Made by a program: the position numbers and the translations under genes
DNA from: an uncultured Clostridia bacterium
Lineage (GTDB): Bacteria > Bacillota > Clostridia > Lachnospirales > Anaerotignaceae
Assembly (NCBI GenBank): GCA_937901125.1
Contig: CALCGT010000005.1
Span: forward strand, 1-26,176
Length of the DNA stretch: 26,176 nt
Direction: 5' to 3'
The notes under the pieces: generated by a model
Seen by the model: the letters and a program-made list of their open reading frames with translations, nothing else
Told to the model about the DNA's origin: nothing
The model's database searches: none
In this document: piece by piece, positions 1 to 4,052 of the stretch
Numbering within the stretch: the stretch's first letter is position 1
How the letters are laid out: each line of letters starts with the position of its first letter

Positions 1-77
1 CCCTTATGAAGTTTATTTTTCTGTATCGTTGCACTTGACTTGACAATTCAAGATAAAAATATTTATTTTGTTTTTTT

Positions 78-94
78 GGTACTCTTTTTGTACG
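78..94. other. candidate left attachment repeat of the integrative element
   Basis: This 17 bp stretch (GGTAC, T-rich centre, GTACG) matches 6381-6397, just past the integrase stop codon, at 14 of 17 positions. Both copies sit next to T- or A-rich tracts. If they are attL and attR core or arm sites, the element spans about 6.3 kb. The repeat is short, imperfect and of low complexity, so this is an inference. The element could equally extend past the left edge of the window. Confidence 0.35.
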
Positions 95-174
95 CTACTG
101 CAATGGCAAGCCGATATAAAAGCCTGCTGCTATGGAACGCTTCTGTGAAGCGGCAGCGGCAGGCGGGAACGCAC
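94..174 (+). repeat. ~88 bp palindromic intergenic repeat, copy A
   Basis: This copy differs from copy C (2830-2917) at about 4 of 81 positions. It has the shared core of a GGCAAGCC mini-hairpin, a GCTTC-TGT-GAAGC hairpin and a closing GCAGCGGC arm. Its left arm is degraded (GCTACTGC where the other copies have GCCGCTGC), so the outer stem is weaker. It overlaps no believable gene. The frames open through it are by-products of the repeat. Confidence 0.75.
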
Positions 175-192
175 GCCTGTATCCCTCTGTGC

Positions 193-280
193 GCCGCTGC
201 CATGGTAAGCCGATGCAAAAGCCTGCTGCTTTAGAACGCTTCTGTGAAGCGGCAGCGGCAGACGGGAACGCACCACAAAG
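193..280 (+). repeat. ~88 bp palindromic intergenic repeat, copy B
   Basis: This is the second tandem copy, 18 bp after copy A, with about nine differences from A. It keeps the full outer stem: GCCGCTGC at 193-200 pairs with GCAGCGGC near 252-259. The GCTTC-TGT-GAAGC hairpin and the terminal ACCACAAAG shared with copy C are also present. A hexanucleotide microsatellite begins directly at its right end. Confidence 0.75.
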
Positions 281-325
281 TATATCTCTATCTCTATCTC
301 TATATCTATATCTATATCTATATCT
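281..325. repeat. TATCTC/TATATC hexanucleotide microsatellite
   Basis: Tandem units drift from TATCTC to TATATC over about 45 bp, directly abutting repeat copy B. The tract is a likely slippage site. No gene spans it. Confidence 0.85.
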
Positions 326-326
326 G

Positions 327-365
327 GGTAACAATTTGGTAACAGTGGGGTAACATTGTTACCCC
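327..365. repeat. three 11-bp-spaced GGTAAC iterons ending in a 19 bp palindrome
   Basis: GGTAAC occurs at 327, 338 and 349, at exact 11 bp spacing, close to one helical turn. The third copy forms the left arm of a perfect odd-centred palindrome at 347-365 (GGGGTAACA-T-TGTTACCCC). Such phased repeats usually bind an initiator, a partition protein or a repressor. No gene for the binding protein lies immediately beside them. Confidence 0.8.
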
Positions 366-406
366 TTGCAATGGGGATATATTTTTGTTTCTCTTGTGTT
401 TCATCT

Positions 407-423
407 GCGTTACATTGTAACGC
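407..423. promoter_or_regulatory. 17 bp perfect palindrome, operator-like
   Basis: GCGTTACA-T-TGTAACGC is a perfect inverted repeat around a central T. It lies 42 bp beyond the palindrome at 347-365 and shares its central CATTG with swapped TAAC/TTAC arms. Its binding protein is unknown. Confidence 0.65.
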
Positions 424-525
424 TATCTAGTGTGGCGTTGGTATTTTCTACTACAAGGTTTGAATAATATACATTCTATTCGATAGATTTGTGTATTATA
501 TGCAGTATTTTTCTCTTTTTCATTC

Positions 526-633
526 CTATTTTACATATTGAGGAAGTGTAAAACATAATTTTGAAATGGGATAAACCAACATTATATGCTGGAAAAATTC
601 TTATTTAACACAATAGCTAGATATGTAAAATAG
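526..633. repeat. 108 bp segment bounded by 13 bp perfect inverted repeats
   Basis: CTATTTTACATAT at 526-538 is the exact reverse complement of 621-633. The interior holds no reading frame with a ribosome site. Size and termini suit a MITE-like relic or a folded RNA, but AT-richness makes chance plausible. Confidence 0.35.
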
Positions 634-739
634 AGGAAAAGCGGCAGCGGGGTAGGGGAAACCCAGTATTTACAAGGCTTTGCAAGTGATTATTCATCGT
701 ATGCAGTAAAATTTGCATGGAAAAATTTGAATGGAAAAA

Positions 740-769
740 TCGGCACTCTACCCCTAAAAAGTGTCGGAT
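740..769. repeat. TCGGCACT...AGTGTCGGAT inverted-repeat unit, copy 1
   Basis: TCGGCACT (740-747) faces AGTGTCGGAT (760-769) across a 12 bp gap. The same arrangement recurs at 894-930. A protein-binding site or recombination half-site is possible. No function is known. Confidence 0.5.
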
Positions 770-893
770 GTATCAAAGTGTCATTTCAACAAAAAGATGC
801 GGGAAAACGTTGATTTTTCAAGGAAAACTTGTTTTTTACTCTTTCTTGGAATATTTCGTAAAAAGAAACTTTCTTGCAAAAATAGGGTGTTTT

Positions 894-930
894 TCGGCAC
901 TTTCGGCACTTTTAGAAAAAAGTGTCGGAT
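894..930. repeat. TCGGCACT...AGTGTCGGAT inverted-repeat unit, copy 2
   Basis: TCGGCACT occurs twice at 9 bp spacing (894-901 and 903-910), facing AGTGTCGGAT at 921-930. It is a second copy of the unit at 740-769 with one extra half-site. It lies just upstream of the candidate antitoxin RNA promoter. Confidence 0.5.
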
Positions 931-953
931 AGACAAACAAAGCTATAAAAAAC

Positions 954-982
954 TTGCATTTTCCGCAGGAATGGGGCATAAT
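954..982 (+). promoter_or_regulatory. promoter of candidate antitoxin RNA
   Basis: TTGCAT at 954-959 and CATAAT at 977-982 are separated by 17 bp, a good sigma-A-type match. Transcription would begin near 988 and run to the hairpin at 1045-1076. No reading frame with a ribosome site follows, which points to a non-coding product. Confidence 0.6.
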
Positions 983-987
983 AAAAG

Positions 988-1082
988 CAAGAGGAACAAC
1001 CGCCCACAAGGTGGGTTGACCGATTAGAGAAGAAGCATGGAAAGCCACCCTGCAACCGACCAAAGTATTAGGGTGGTTTTTC
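988..1082 (+). ncRNA. candidate type I antitoxin RNA (Fst/RNAII-like), ~95 nt
   Basis: The RNA would run from the promoter at 954-982 to the hairpin and T-tract at 1045-1082. It carries a 5' hairpin (CCCAC-AAG-GTGGG, 1003-1015) and the 15-mer AAGCCACCCTGCAAC at 1042-1056. That 15-mer recurs at 14 of 15 positions at 1214-1228. There the toxin mRNA leader is transcribed from the other strand, so the two RNAs are complementary just upstream of the toxin ribosome site. They also share the convergent terminator region. This matches the Fst/par layout of pAD1, in which RNAII pairs with RNAI at direct repeats and at the terminator. The pairing is inferred from sequence only. Confidence 0.6.
1045..1082. 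terminator. shared convergent terminator of toxin and antitoxin RNAs
   Basis: CCACCCT (1045-1051) pairs with AGGGTGG (1070-1076), followed by TTTTTC on the plus strand. The same hairpin lies 20 bp past the toxin stop codon on the minus strand, though with a poorer T-tract there. Confidence 0.75.
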
Positions 1083-1095
1083 TATGCTTATAGCT

Positions 1096-1179
1096 TTACT
1101 TGAAATTCAAAAAAATGAATGTCAGCAATGCCAAAAGAAACGTGCCAAAAGACATTAAATCTTTAAAGTCAAATTTCAT
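1096..1179 (-). CDS. holin-like type I toxin, 27 aa
   Basis: This tiny hydrophobic protein has a charged start (MKFDFKDLM) and then one membrane span (SFGTFLLALLTFIFL). That is the form of TxpA/BsrE/Fst-type toxins, which insert in the membrane and depolarise cells when their antisense RNA is lost. The start at 1179 is chosen because GGGGGTG lies 6 nt upstream. The in-frame ATGs at 1185 and 1194 overlap or precede that site. A promoter on the same strand (-35 at 1271-1276, -10 at 1248-1253) and a convergent RNA on the other strand complete the locus. The likely role is stabilising the element after integration or excision. Family membership is judged from size and character, not alignment. 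Confidence 0.65.
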   Translation of the reverse strand: MKFDFKDLMSFGTFLLALLTFIFLNFK

Positions 1180-1213
1180 CAGCATCACCCCCATTCTATG
1201 TAGAATGAAGGTC

Positions 1214-1228
1214 AAGCCACCCTGTAAC
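1214..1228 (-). promoter_or_regulatory. antitoxin-pairing site in the toxin mRNA leader
   Basis: The plus-strand 15-mer AAGCCACCCTGTAAC matches 1042-1056 in the candidate antitoxin RNA at 14 of 15 positions. The toxin leader is transcribed from the minus strand, so it carries the complement. The site ends about 20 nt upstream of the toxin Shine-Dalgarno sequence. Confidence 0.55.
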
Positions 1229-1247
1229 ACGATTGTTCCATAGCGGG

Positions 1248-1276
1248 ATTGTAACACGATAGAAACAAAAACACAA
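1248..1276 (-). promoter_or_regulatory. toxin promoter
   Basis: On the minus strand TTGTGT (1276-1271) and TACAAT (1253-1248) are separated by 17 bp. An 11 bp direct repeat (TGTAACACGAT at 1224-1234 and 1250-1260) overlaps the -10 element and the leader, and could be a further control site. Confidence 0.6.
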
Positions 1277-1287
1277 GGGAACAAAGA

Positions 1288-1309
1288 AAAAGAGCCTTTC
1301 GGCTCTTTT
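1288..1309. terminator. resolvase terminator
   Basis: AAAAGAGCC pairs perfectly with GGCTCTTTT around a TTTC loop. The stem overlaps the resolvase stop codon (1308-1310). Read on the minus strand it is followed by a T-run, so it ends the resolvase transcript and insulates the toxin gene. Confidence 0.85.
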
Positions 1310-1874
1310 ATTTTTCGTGTTCCTGTTCGTATTTATCAATCAGCTTGTTAAGGGTGGGGCGGGTGATGCCTAACTCTGCTGCAAGCTGCACTTTGTTTAA
1401 CTCTCTGTTTTTGTATTTTTGGTAATGTTCCTCAAAATTATCAACCTTAACTTCCCTGCGACCTTTATACTTTCCCTCTTTTACTGCAAGTGCAATTCCT
1501 TCCCGCTGCCGTTCTAAGAGATTTGTACGTTCAAATTCTGCAATAGCCCCAATCATGGTAAGCATAAGTTTCCCCGTGGGTGTGCTGCTGTCGATATTCT
1601 CTTTATTGCTAACAAGGTGTACGCCCTTAGCGTTGAGTATTTCCACAATATCCAAAAGGTCTTTTGTGCTGCGTGCCAATCTGGAAAAATCGTGAATGAA
1701 AATTGTATCACCTTCACGAGCAAATTCCAGCATTTCTTTAAGCTGCGGTCTGTTGGTATCCTTTGCGCTTACCTTTTCTGTATACCATTTATCAATATTT
1801 TTCTCCTTGAGTGCTTCTATCTGCCTGCCCTCATTCTGTTCTACTGTGGATACTCTTACATAGGCTATATTCAT
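1308..1874 (-). CDS. serine recombinase, Tn3-type resolvase/invertase, 188 aa
   Basis: This small serine recombinase cuts and religates DNA through a 5'-phosphoserine link. The catalytic domain (about 1-135) shows YVRVST with nucleophile Ser9 and Arg7, then HDFSRLARS with Asp62, Arg65 and Arg68. The GAIAEFERTNLLERQREG segment leads into helix E. A short C-terminal helix-turn-helix (about 160-184, LAAELGITRPTLNKL) completes the normal 180-200 residue form of Tn3 resolvases and Hin-type invertases. An AAAGGGGG ribosome site precedes the start. Inverted half-sites at 1915-2032, directly upstream, look like its own res site, so multimer or cointegrate resolution is more likely than inversion. No matching transposase is nearby, which fits a plasmid-type resolution role. 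Confidence 0.93.
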   Translation of the reverse strand: MNIAYVRVSTVEQNEGRQIEALKEKNIDKWYTEKVSAKDTNRPQLKEMLEFAREGDTIFIHDFSRLARSTKDLLDIVEILNAKGVHLVSNKENIDSSTPTGKLMLTMIGAIAEFERTNLLERQREGIALAVKEGKYKGRREVKVDNFEEHYQKYKNRELNKVQLAAELGITRPTLNKLIDKYEQEHEK

Positions 1875-1914
1875 TTTGAAGCCCCCTTTCTTTTATGGTT
1901 CTATGATACCATAT

Positions 1915-2032
1915 AGTAAAATATAAGTCGATGACTATATTTACATTCAGTAAAATAAATTGAAAAATAATTTATATTTTACTCGTTTTTGGTGGGTTTT
2001 TGATGCAAATTTAGAATATACCCTATTTTTAC
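1915..2032. other. candidate three-subsite res site for the resolvase
   Basis: The half-site AGTAAAATATA recurs in inverted pairs. Subsite I is 1915-1944 (AGTAAAATATA facing TATATTTAC, ~30 bp). Subsite II is 1949-1983 (AGTAAAATA facing TATTTTACT, 35 bp). A weaker subsite III is about 2013-2032 (AGAATATA facing TATTTTTAC). Decreasing match, the subsite sizes and the place just upstream of the resolvase gene follow the Tn3/gamma-delta res pattern. The AT-rich background lowers certainty for subsite III. Resolvase binding here would also repress its own promoter. Confidence 0.6.
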
Positions 2033-2043
2033 AAAAATTCTTA

Positions 2044-2077
2044 TTGTCATTTTTATTTTGCTGCGGTATAGTATAAT
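2044..2077 (+). promoter_or_regulatory. promoter of the structured RNA
   Basis: TTGTCA at 2044-2049 lies 17 bp before TATAGT (2067-2072), which overlaps a perfect TATAAT (2072-2077). Transcription would begin at about 2079-2084 and move away from the resolvase gene. The promoter abuts res subsite III. Confidence 0.6.
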
Positions 2078-2079
2078 CT

Positions 2080-2281
2080 AGAAGGGTAACTCAACGCTCG
2101 TTTCGGACGTCAGCCAGTGGGCTTTGCATACTAGCACTTGATAACCTTCTTGAACGGATGCCGCTTGGCGGAACGATTCGGGGAATTGTACCCCGCTATT
2201 TGGGGAACCCTTGCGGAAATGATTGTAAAAAAGAGCCTGATTCCTCTGTGCGCACATTGGAAAAAGGCTCTTTCTCTTTTT
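2080..2281 (+). ncRNA. candidate structured non-coding RNA, ~200 nt, family not identified
   Basis: A GC-balanced block stands out from AT-rich flanks, between a good promoter and a strong terminator, with no credible frame on either strand. Helices visible by eye are AGAAGG/CCTTCT (2080-2085 with 2145-2150) closing a multi-hairpin domain, and CAGTG/CACT near 2115-2138. Others are CCGC-TTG-GCGG (2161-2171) and CGGGG-7 nt-CCCCG (2179-2195). Mutually exclusive with the last is CCGC/GCGG plus GGG/CCC (2193-2216). The alternative pairings suggest a pseudoknot or a switch. It is convergent with the 124-residue gene at 2293. I cannot match it to a named RNA family; size alone would also suit raiA-type or OMEGA-type RNAs, but neither is supported here. 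Confidence 0.6.
2230..2281. terminator. terminator of the structured RNA, bidirectional
   Basis: AAAGAGCC (2230-2237) pairs with GGCTCTTT (2266-2273). Inside, TTCC/GGAA and the palindrome TGTGCGCACA (2247-2256) extend the stem. T-rich sequence follows on the plus strand, and AAAAA precedes the stem, so it can also stop the minus-strand gene ending at 2293. Confidence 0.85.
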
Positions 2282-2292
2282 GTGTATGTATA

Positions 2293-2667
2293 TCAGCTTT
2301 TGGAAAAATTCTCTGTGTATTGCCTGCATCGTCTTATTTCGTCTGTTTCCATCAGATTTCGTACAATGCTTTCTATAACGCTTACTTTTCTTTCATCCAT
2401 CATAAACAATATTTCTTTGGCTAATTCTCTGCGCTGGGTAGTCCAAAGGGGATTTACTGCGGTATTCTCTGGAAAGACAAGCATATTCCAATCGCAGTAT
2501 TCAACCCATTCACCATTGATTTTCTTTTCCAGACATTCCAAAACCGTATTGAAGCGGTATTCTTCCTTGACGGTGAAATAACAGAAAGCGGGCTTTATTT
2601 TGCTTATTTTACATTCCTTTGCTTCTCCTGTTGGCTGCATGAGGATAACTTTACTCCCTTTCTCCAT
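2293..2667 (-). CDS. hypothetical protein, 124 aa
   Basis: I do not recognise this protein. It is soluble and mixed alpha/beta in look. The first ~75 residues contain several aromatic and lysine-rich strands and a CDWNMLVFPENT segment. The last ~50 residues are helical and charged (RRELAKEILFMMDERKVSVIESIVRNL). The start at 2667 is preceded by AAAGGAGTG at good spacing, six codons inside the longest frame. A promoter-like TTGCCG-18-TAGTAT and a 14 bp palindrome lie upstream at 2696-2726. It faces the structured RNA tail to tail and shares its terminator hairpin. Element accessory gene is the safest label. Confidence 0.7.
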   Translation of the reverse strand: MEKGSKVILMQPTGEAKECKISKIKPAFCYFTVKEEYRFNTVLECLEKKINGEWVEYCDWNMLVFPENTAVNPLWTTQRRELAKEILFMMDERKVSVIESIVRNLMETDEIRRCRQYTENFSKS

Positions 2668-2712
2668 GAAAAGCACTCCTTTCAAAAAATACTATGCTAC
2701 GTTATGGTTTTG

Positions 2713-2726
2713 CGGCAAATTTGCCG
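2713..2726. promoter_or_regulatory. 14 bp perfect palindrome CGGCAAATTTGCCG
   Basis: This operator-like perfect palindrome overlaps the probable promoter of the 124-residue gene ending at 2293. The binding protein is unknown; one of the two XRE regulators of the element is possible. Confidence 0.5.
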
Positions 2727-2735
2727 ATATATATA

Positions 2736-2759
2736 TTCTTCTTCTTTTTCTTCTTCTTC
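2736..2759. repeat. TTC-rich trinucleotide tract
   Basis: Pyrimidine-only TTC units follow an ATATAT run. It is a short tandem repeat of the kind that also flanks repeat copy B at 281-325. Confidence 0.7.
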
Positions 2760-2763
2760 GCCT

Positions 2764-2823
2764 AGATTGTTCCTCGTTGTCCTTGTTTGTCCTTCGTTGT
2801 CCCTCGTTGTCCCACGTTGCCCC
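2764..2823. repeat. six tandem 10 bp units, consensus TCGTTGTCCC
   Basis: Units begin at 2764, 2774, 2784, 2794, 2804 and 2814 with the 10 bp period kept exactly. The outer units are the most diverged. A helical-phase tandem array of this kind may be a protein-binding iteron or simple slippage. It runs straight into repeat copy C. Confidence 0.75.
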
Positions 2824-2829
2824 CTGTAT

Positions 2830-2917
2830 GCCGCTGCAATGGCAAGCCGATATAAAAGTCTGCTGCTATGGAACGCTTCTGTGAAGCGGCAGCGGCAGGC
2901 GGGAACACACCACAAAG
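2830..2917 (+). repeat. ~88 bp palindromic intergenic repeat, copy C
   Basis: It has the intact outer stem GCCGCTGC/GCAGCGGC and inner GCTTC-TGT-GAAGC hairpin, and ends in ACCACAAAG like copy B. It is about 2.6 kb from copies A and B in the same orientation. A partial right arm (GAAGCGGCAGCGGC) follows at 2931-2944. Confidence 0.75.
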
Positions 2918-2940
2918 GCTATCTATGAATGAAGCGGCAG

Positions 2941-2980
2941 CGGCAAAAATGCCTAAACATATGGTTATTTTTGCCGTTTT
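2941..2980 (+). terminator. stem-loop CGGCAAAAAT / ATTTTTGCCG, weak terminator candidate
   Basis: A perfect 10 bp inverted repeat (2941-2950 with 2967-2976) with a 16 nt loop is followed by TTTT on the plus strand. No plus-strand gene precedes it, so its target transcript is unclear. Confidence 0.4.
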
Positions 2981-3054
2981 GACCATTGCAGCGGGTGAAA
3001 AATCGTGATAAAATAAACTTGCTTTTTTGGCTGCACCTTTTTCCTTTGGCGGGG

Positions 3055-3228
3055 TTATTGGGTGCGGCTTTTTCCGTTTTCGGAAGAATTACCAAATACT
3101 TTGATATGCACAAAAGTATAGATTGAACATAGTTGTTTTTCGTCCTCGATTTCGTCAACAAATTTATGTATGAAATGCCTGTATGCGGCTTTTAATGCTG
3201 CTGGGTCTTGCTGTGTCTGTTTGTCCAT
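3055..3228 (-). CDS. small hypothetical protein, 57 aa
   Basis: A near-perfect AGGAGG site lies just upstream of this ATG (3228), which makes the short frame credible. The product is hydrophilic and helical, with the segment FIHKFVDEIEDEKQLCSIYTFVHIKV in its second half. That recalls the short helical proteins often carried beside regulators of Firmicutes mobile elements (residues such as EIEDEKQL followed by IYTFV). It has no Cys-pair motif, signal peptide or membrane span. It is last in the minus-strand run that begins with the XRE gene at 4572, but four palindromic iterons separate it from the Rep-like gene. Function unknown. Confidence 0.6.
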   Translation of the reverse strand: MDKQTQQDPAALKAAYRHFIHKFVDEIEDEKQLCSIYTFVHIKVFGNSSENGKSRTQ

Positions 3229-3285
3229 GTTTTTCCTCCTGTTTTTCTGCCATTTTACAATGGTAAATGGTAAATGTTATAGAAC

Positions 3286-3415
3286 TGTGGGTTATAGCCC
3301 ACAAGATACCCATTAAAAAACAGCCTTTCTTGTGGGTCATAGCCCACAAGATTCATGTGTTTTTTTGCTTTCTTGTGGGTCATAGCCCACAAGTTAGTGT
3401 GGGTTATAACCCACA
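3286..3415. repeat. four palindromic iterons (TGTGGGT-N4-RCCCACA), origin-like
   Basis: Near-perfect palindromes lie at 3286-3303, 3331-3348, 3374-3391 and 3398-3415. Copies 2 and 3 are identical over 22 bp including the flanking CTT/AAG. Start-to-start distances are 45, 43 and 24 bp. They sit just past the stop codon of a winged-helix Rep-like gene. This is the usual place for initiator-binding iterons or for an operator controlling the small gene at 3228. Confidence 0.85.
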
Positions 3416-3426
3416 AGGGTTTTAGT

Positions 3427-3846
3427 CTATCCTCCCTCCCACGTTTGCCACTTATTACTGAATCCGTAGATACTTTTCCGTTTGGTTGGTTTTCCGTTAA
3501 AAACGGTACGAATAAGCCCATGTTCTTCCAATGCTTTGATATCGTTATATAATTCCCGTTTCATGCTAGAGGTATATATACCAGCTTCAATTCCAGCCGT
3601 AAGAGGAAAATAAAATAAATCATCACCACGCAAATCTGGAATATCTGGAAAATCTTCCCTCGGCTTTTTATGCCCAAAATATCTGCTTTTGATATATAAA
3701 TAAAGCACCTTTTGCCGATTTTTCAAACTCATAAATGCAGGATGATAAAGCATCGAATCATAAATAGTGGCGTATGTATCATTTTTTCCATTCTTCCCGC
3801 CTGCACTCTCAAAAGAACGTGCTTTATACTTATTTGATTTTGACAT
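3427..3846 (-). CDS. winged-helix protein, Rep-initiator-like, 139 aa
   Basis: The N-terminal ~25 residues are basic and disordered-looking. The rest (about 25-139) reads as a winged helix: TYATIYDSMLYHPAFMSLKNRQKVLYLYIKSRY, then a C-terminal MKRELYNDIKALEEHGLIRTVF helix-turn-helix with a wing. This resembles small plasmid replication initiators and element regulators of Firmicutes, in which such domains grip palindromic DNA. Four palindromic iterons start 12 bp past its stop. The ribosome site is weak (GGGCGTG), so translation may depend on coupling to the excisionase-like gene that ends 14 bp upstream. A transcription regulator is the main alternative. Confidence 0.6.
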   Translation of the reverse strand: MSKSNKYKARSFESAGGKNGKNDTYATIYDSMLYHPAFMSLKNRQKVLYLYIKSRYFGHKKPREDFPDIPDLRGDDLFYFPLTAGIEAGIYTSSMKRELYNDIKALEEHGLIRTVFNGKPTKRKSIYGFSNKWQTWEGG

Positions 3847-3860
3847 CTAATCACGCCCAA

Positions 3861-4052
3861 TCATTTCTTCTCGATGCCGAAGCGGTCAAAGAAGTAAGCC
3901 GCAGGAACACGCCCCGAAGCGGTGAGATAACCCGCCTTTTGCAATTCGACGTTTAAAATCCGAATGACTTTGTAGGCGTAGGCAGAGGAACAATCAAGTT
4001 CGTCCATGATATCCGCAGCACGATAAAATTTCTTATTTGCCTTGGTTTCCAT
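3861..4052 (-). CDS. excisionase-like small DNA-binding protein, 63 aa
   Basis: The protein has a single winged helix-turn-helix: KKFYRAADIMDELDCSSAYAYKVI, then LQKAGYLTASGRVPAAYFFDRFG. This is the layout of recombination directionality factors and related MerR-like proteins in Firmicutes elements. They bend the att site and steer the integrase towards excision. The ATG at 4052 is favoured over a GTG three codons earlier because AGGAGGT lies 7 nt upstream. It overlaps the end of the 38-residue gene before it, so the two are translationally coupled. The tyrosine integrase at 5319 is the natural partner. The assignment is by fold and context. Confidence 0.65.
   Translation of the reverse strand: METKANKKFYRAADIMDELDCSSAYAYKVIRILNVELQKAGYLTASGRVPAAYFFDRFGIEKK

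Larger units (their letters stand above)
424..953. other. 530 bp without a credible gene, with dispersed inverted repeats
   Basis: The stretch is AT-rich. Frames through it lack ribosome sites and read as low-complexity sequence. It holds a perfect 13 bp inverted repeat (526-538 with 621-633) and a lone GCGGCAGCGG resembling the right arm of the ~88 bp repeat (641-650). It also holds two TCGGCACT/AGTGTCGGA inverted-repeat units (740-769 and 894-930). No RNA gene or promoter stands out. Confidence 0.6.
2668..3054. other. 387 bp repeat island without a gene
   Basis: The stretch holds, in order, a 14 bp palindrome (2713-2726), a TTC-rich tract (2736-2759), six 10 bp tandem units (2764-2823) and copy C of the ~88 bp repeat (2830-2917). 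A partial arm (2931-2944) and a 10 bp inverted repeat (2941-2976) follow. Frames that cross it translate the repeats and lack ribosome sites. Confidence 0.7.

Noticed and set aside
40..353. Small frames on both strands across 40-353
   Set aside because: They arise from the ~88 bp repeats and the microsatellite. None has a ribosome site, and the same peptides reappear at 2704-2986 because the repeat does.
717..1063. Frames of 71-88 codons in the stretch before the toxin locus
   Set aside because: Lys/Phe-rich translations of AT-rich DNA and inverted repeats with no ribosome sites.
1308..1874. DNA invertase with a switchable promoter
   Set aside because: No inverted recombination sites flank an invertible segment. 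The half-sites cluster upstream of the gene in res order, favouring a resolvase.
2078..2329. 83-codon minus-strand frame over the structured RNA
   Set aside because: No ribosome site and mixed composition. The region has RNA promoter and terminator signals on the plus strand instead.
3286..3415. CRISPR array
   Set aside because: There are four palindromic repeats of about 18-22 bp with spacers of uneven length (about 6 to 27 bp) and no cas genes. An iteron or operator array fits better.
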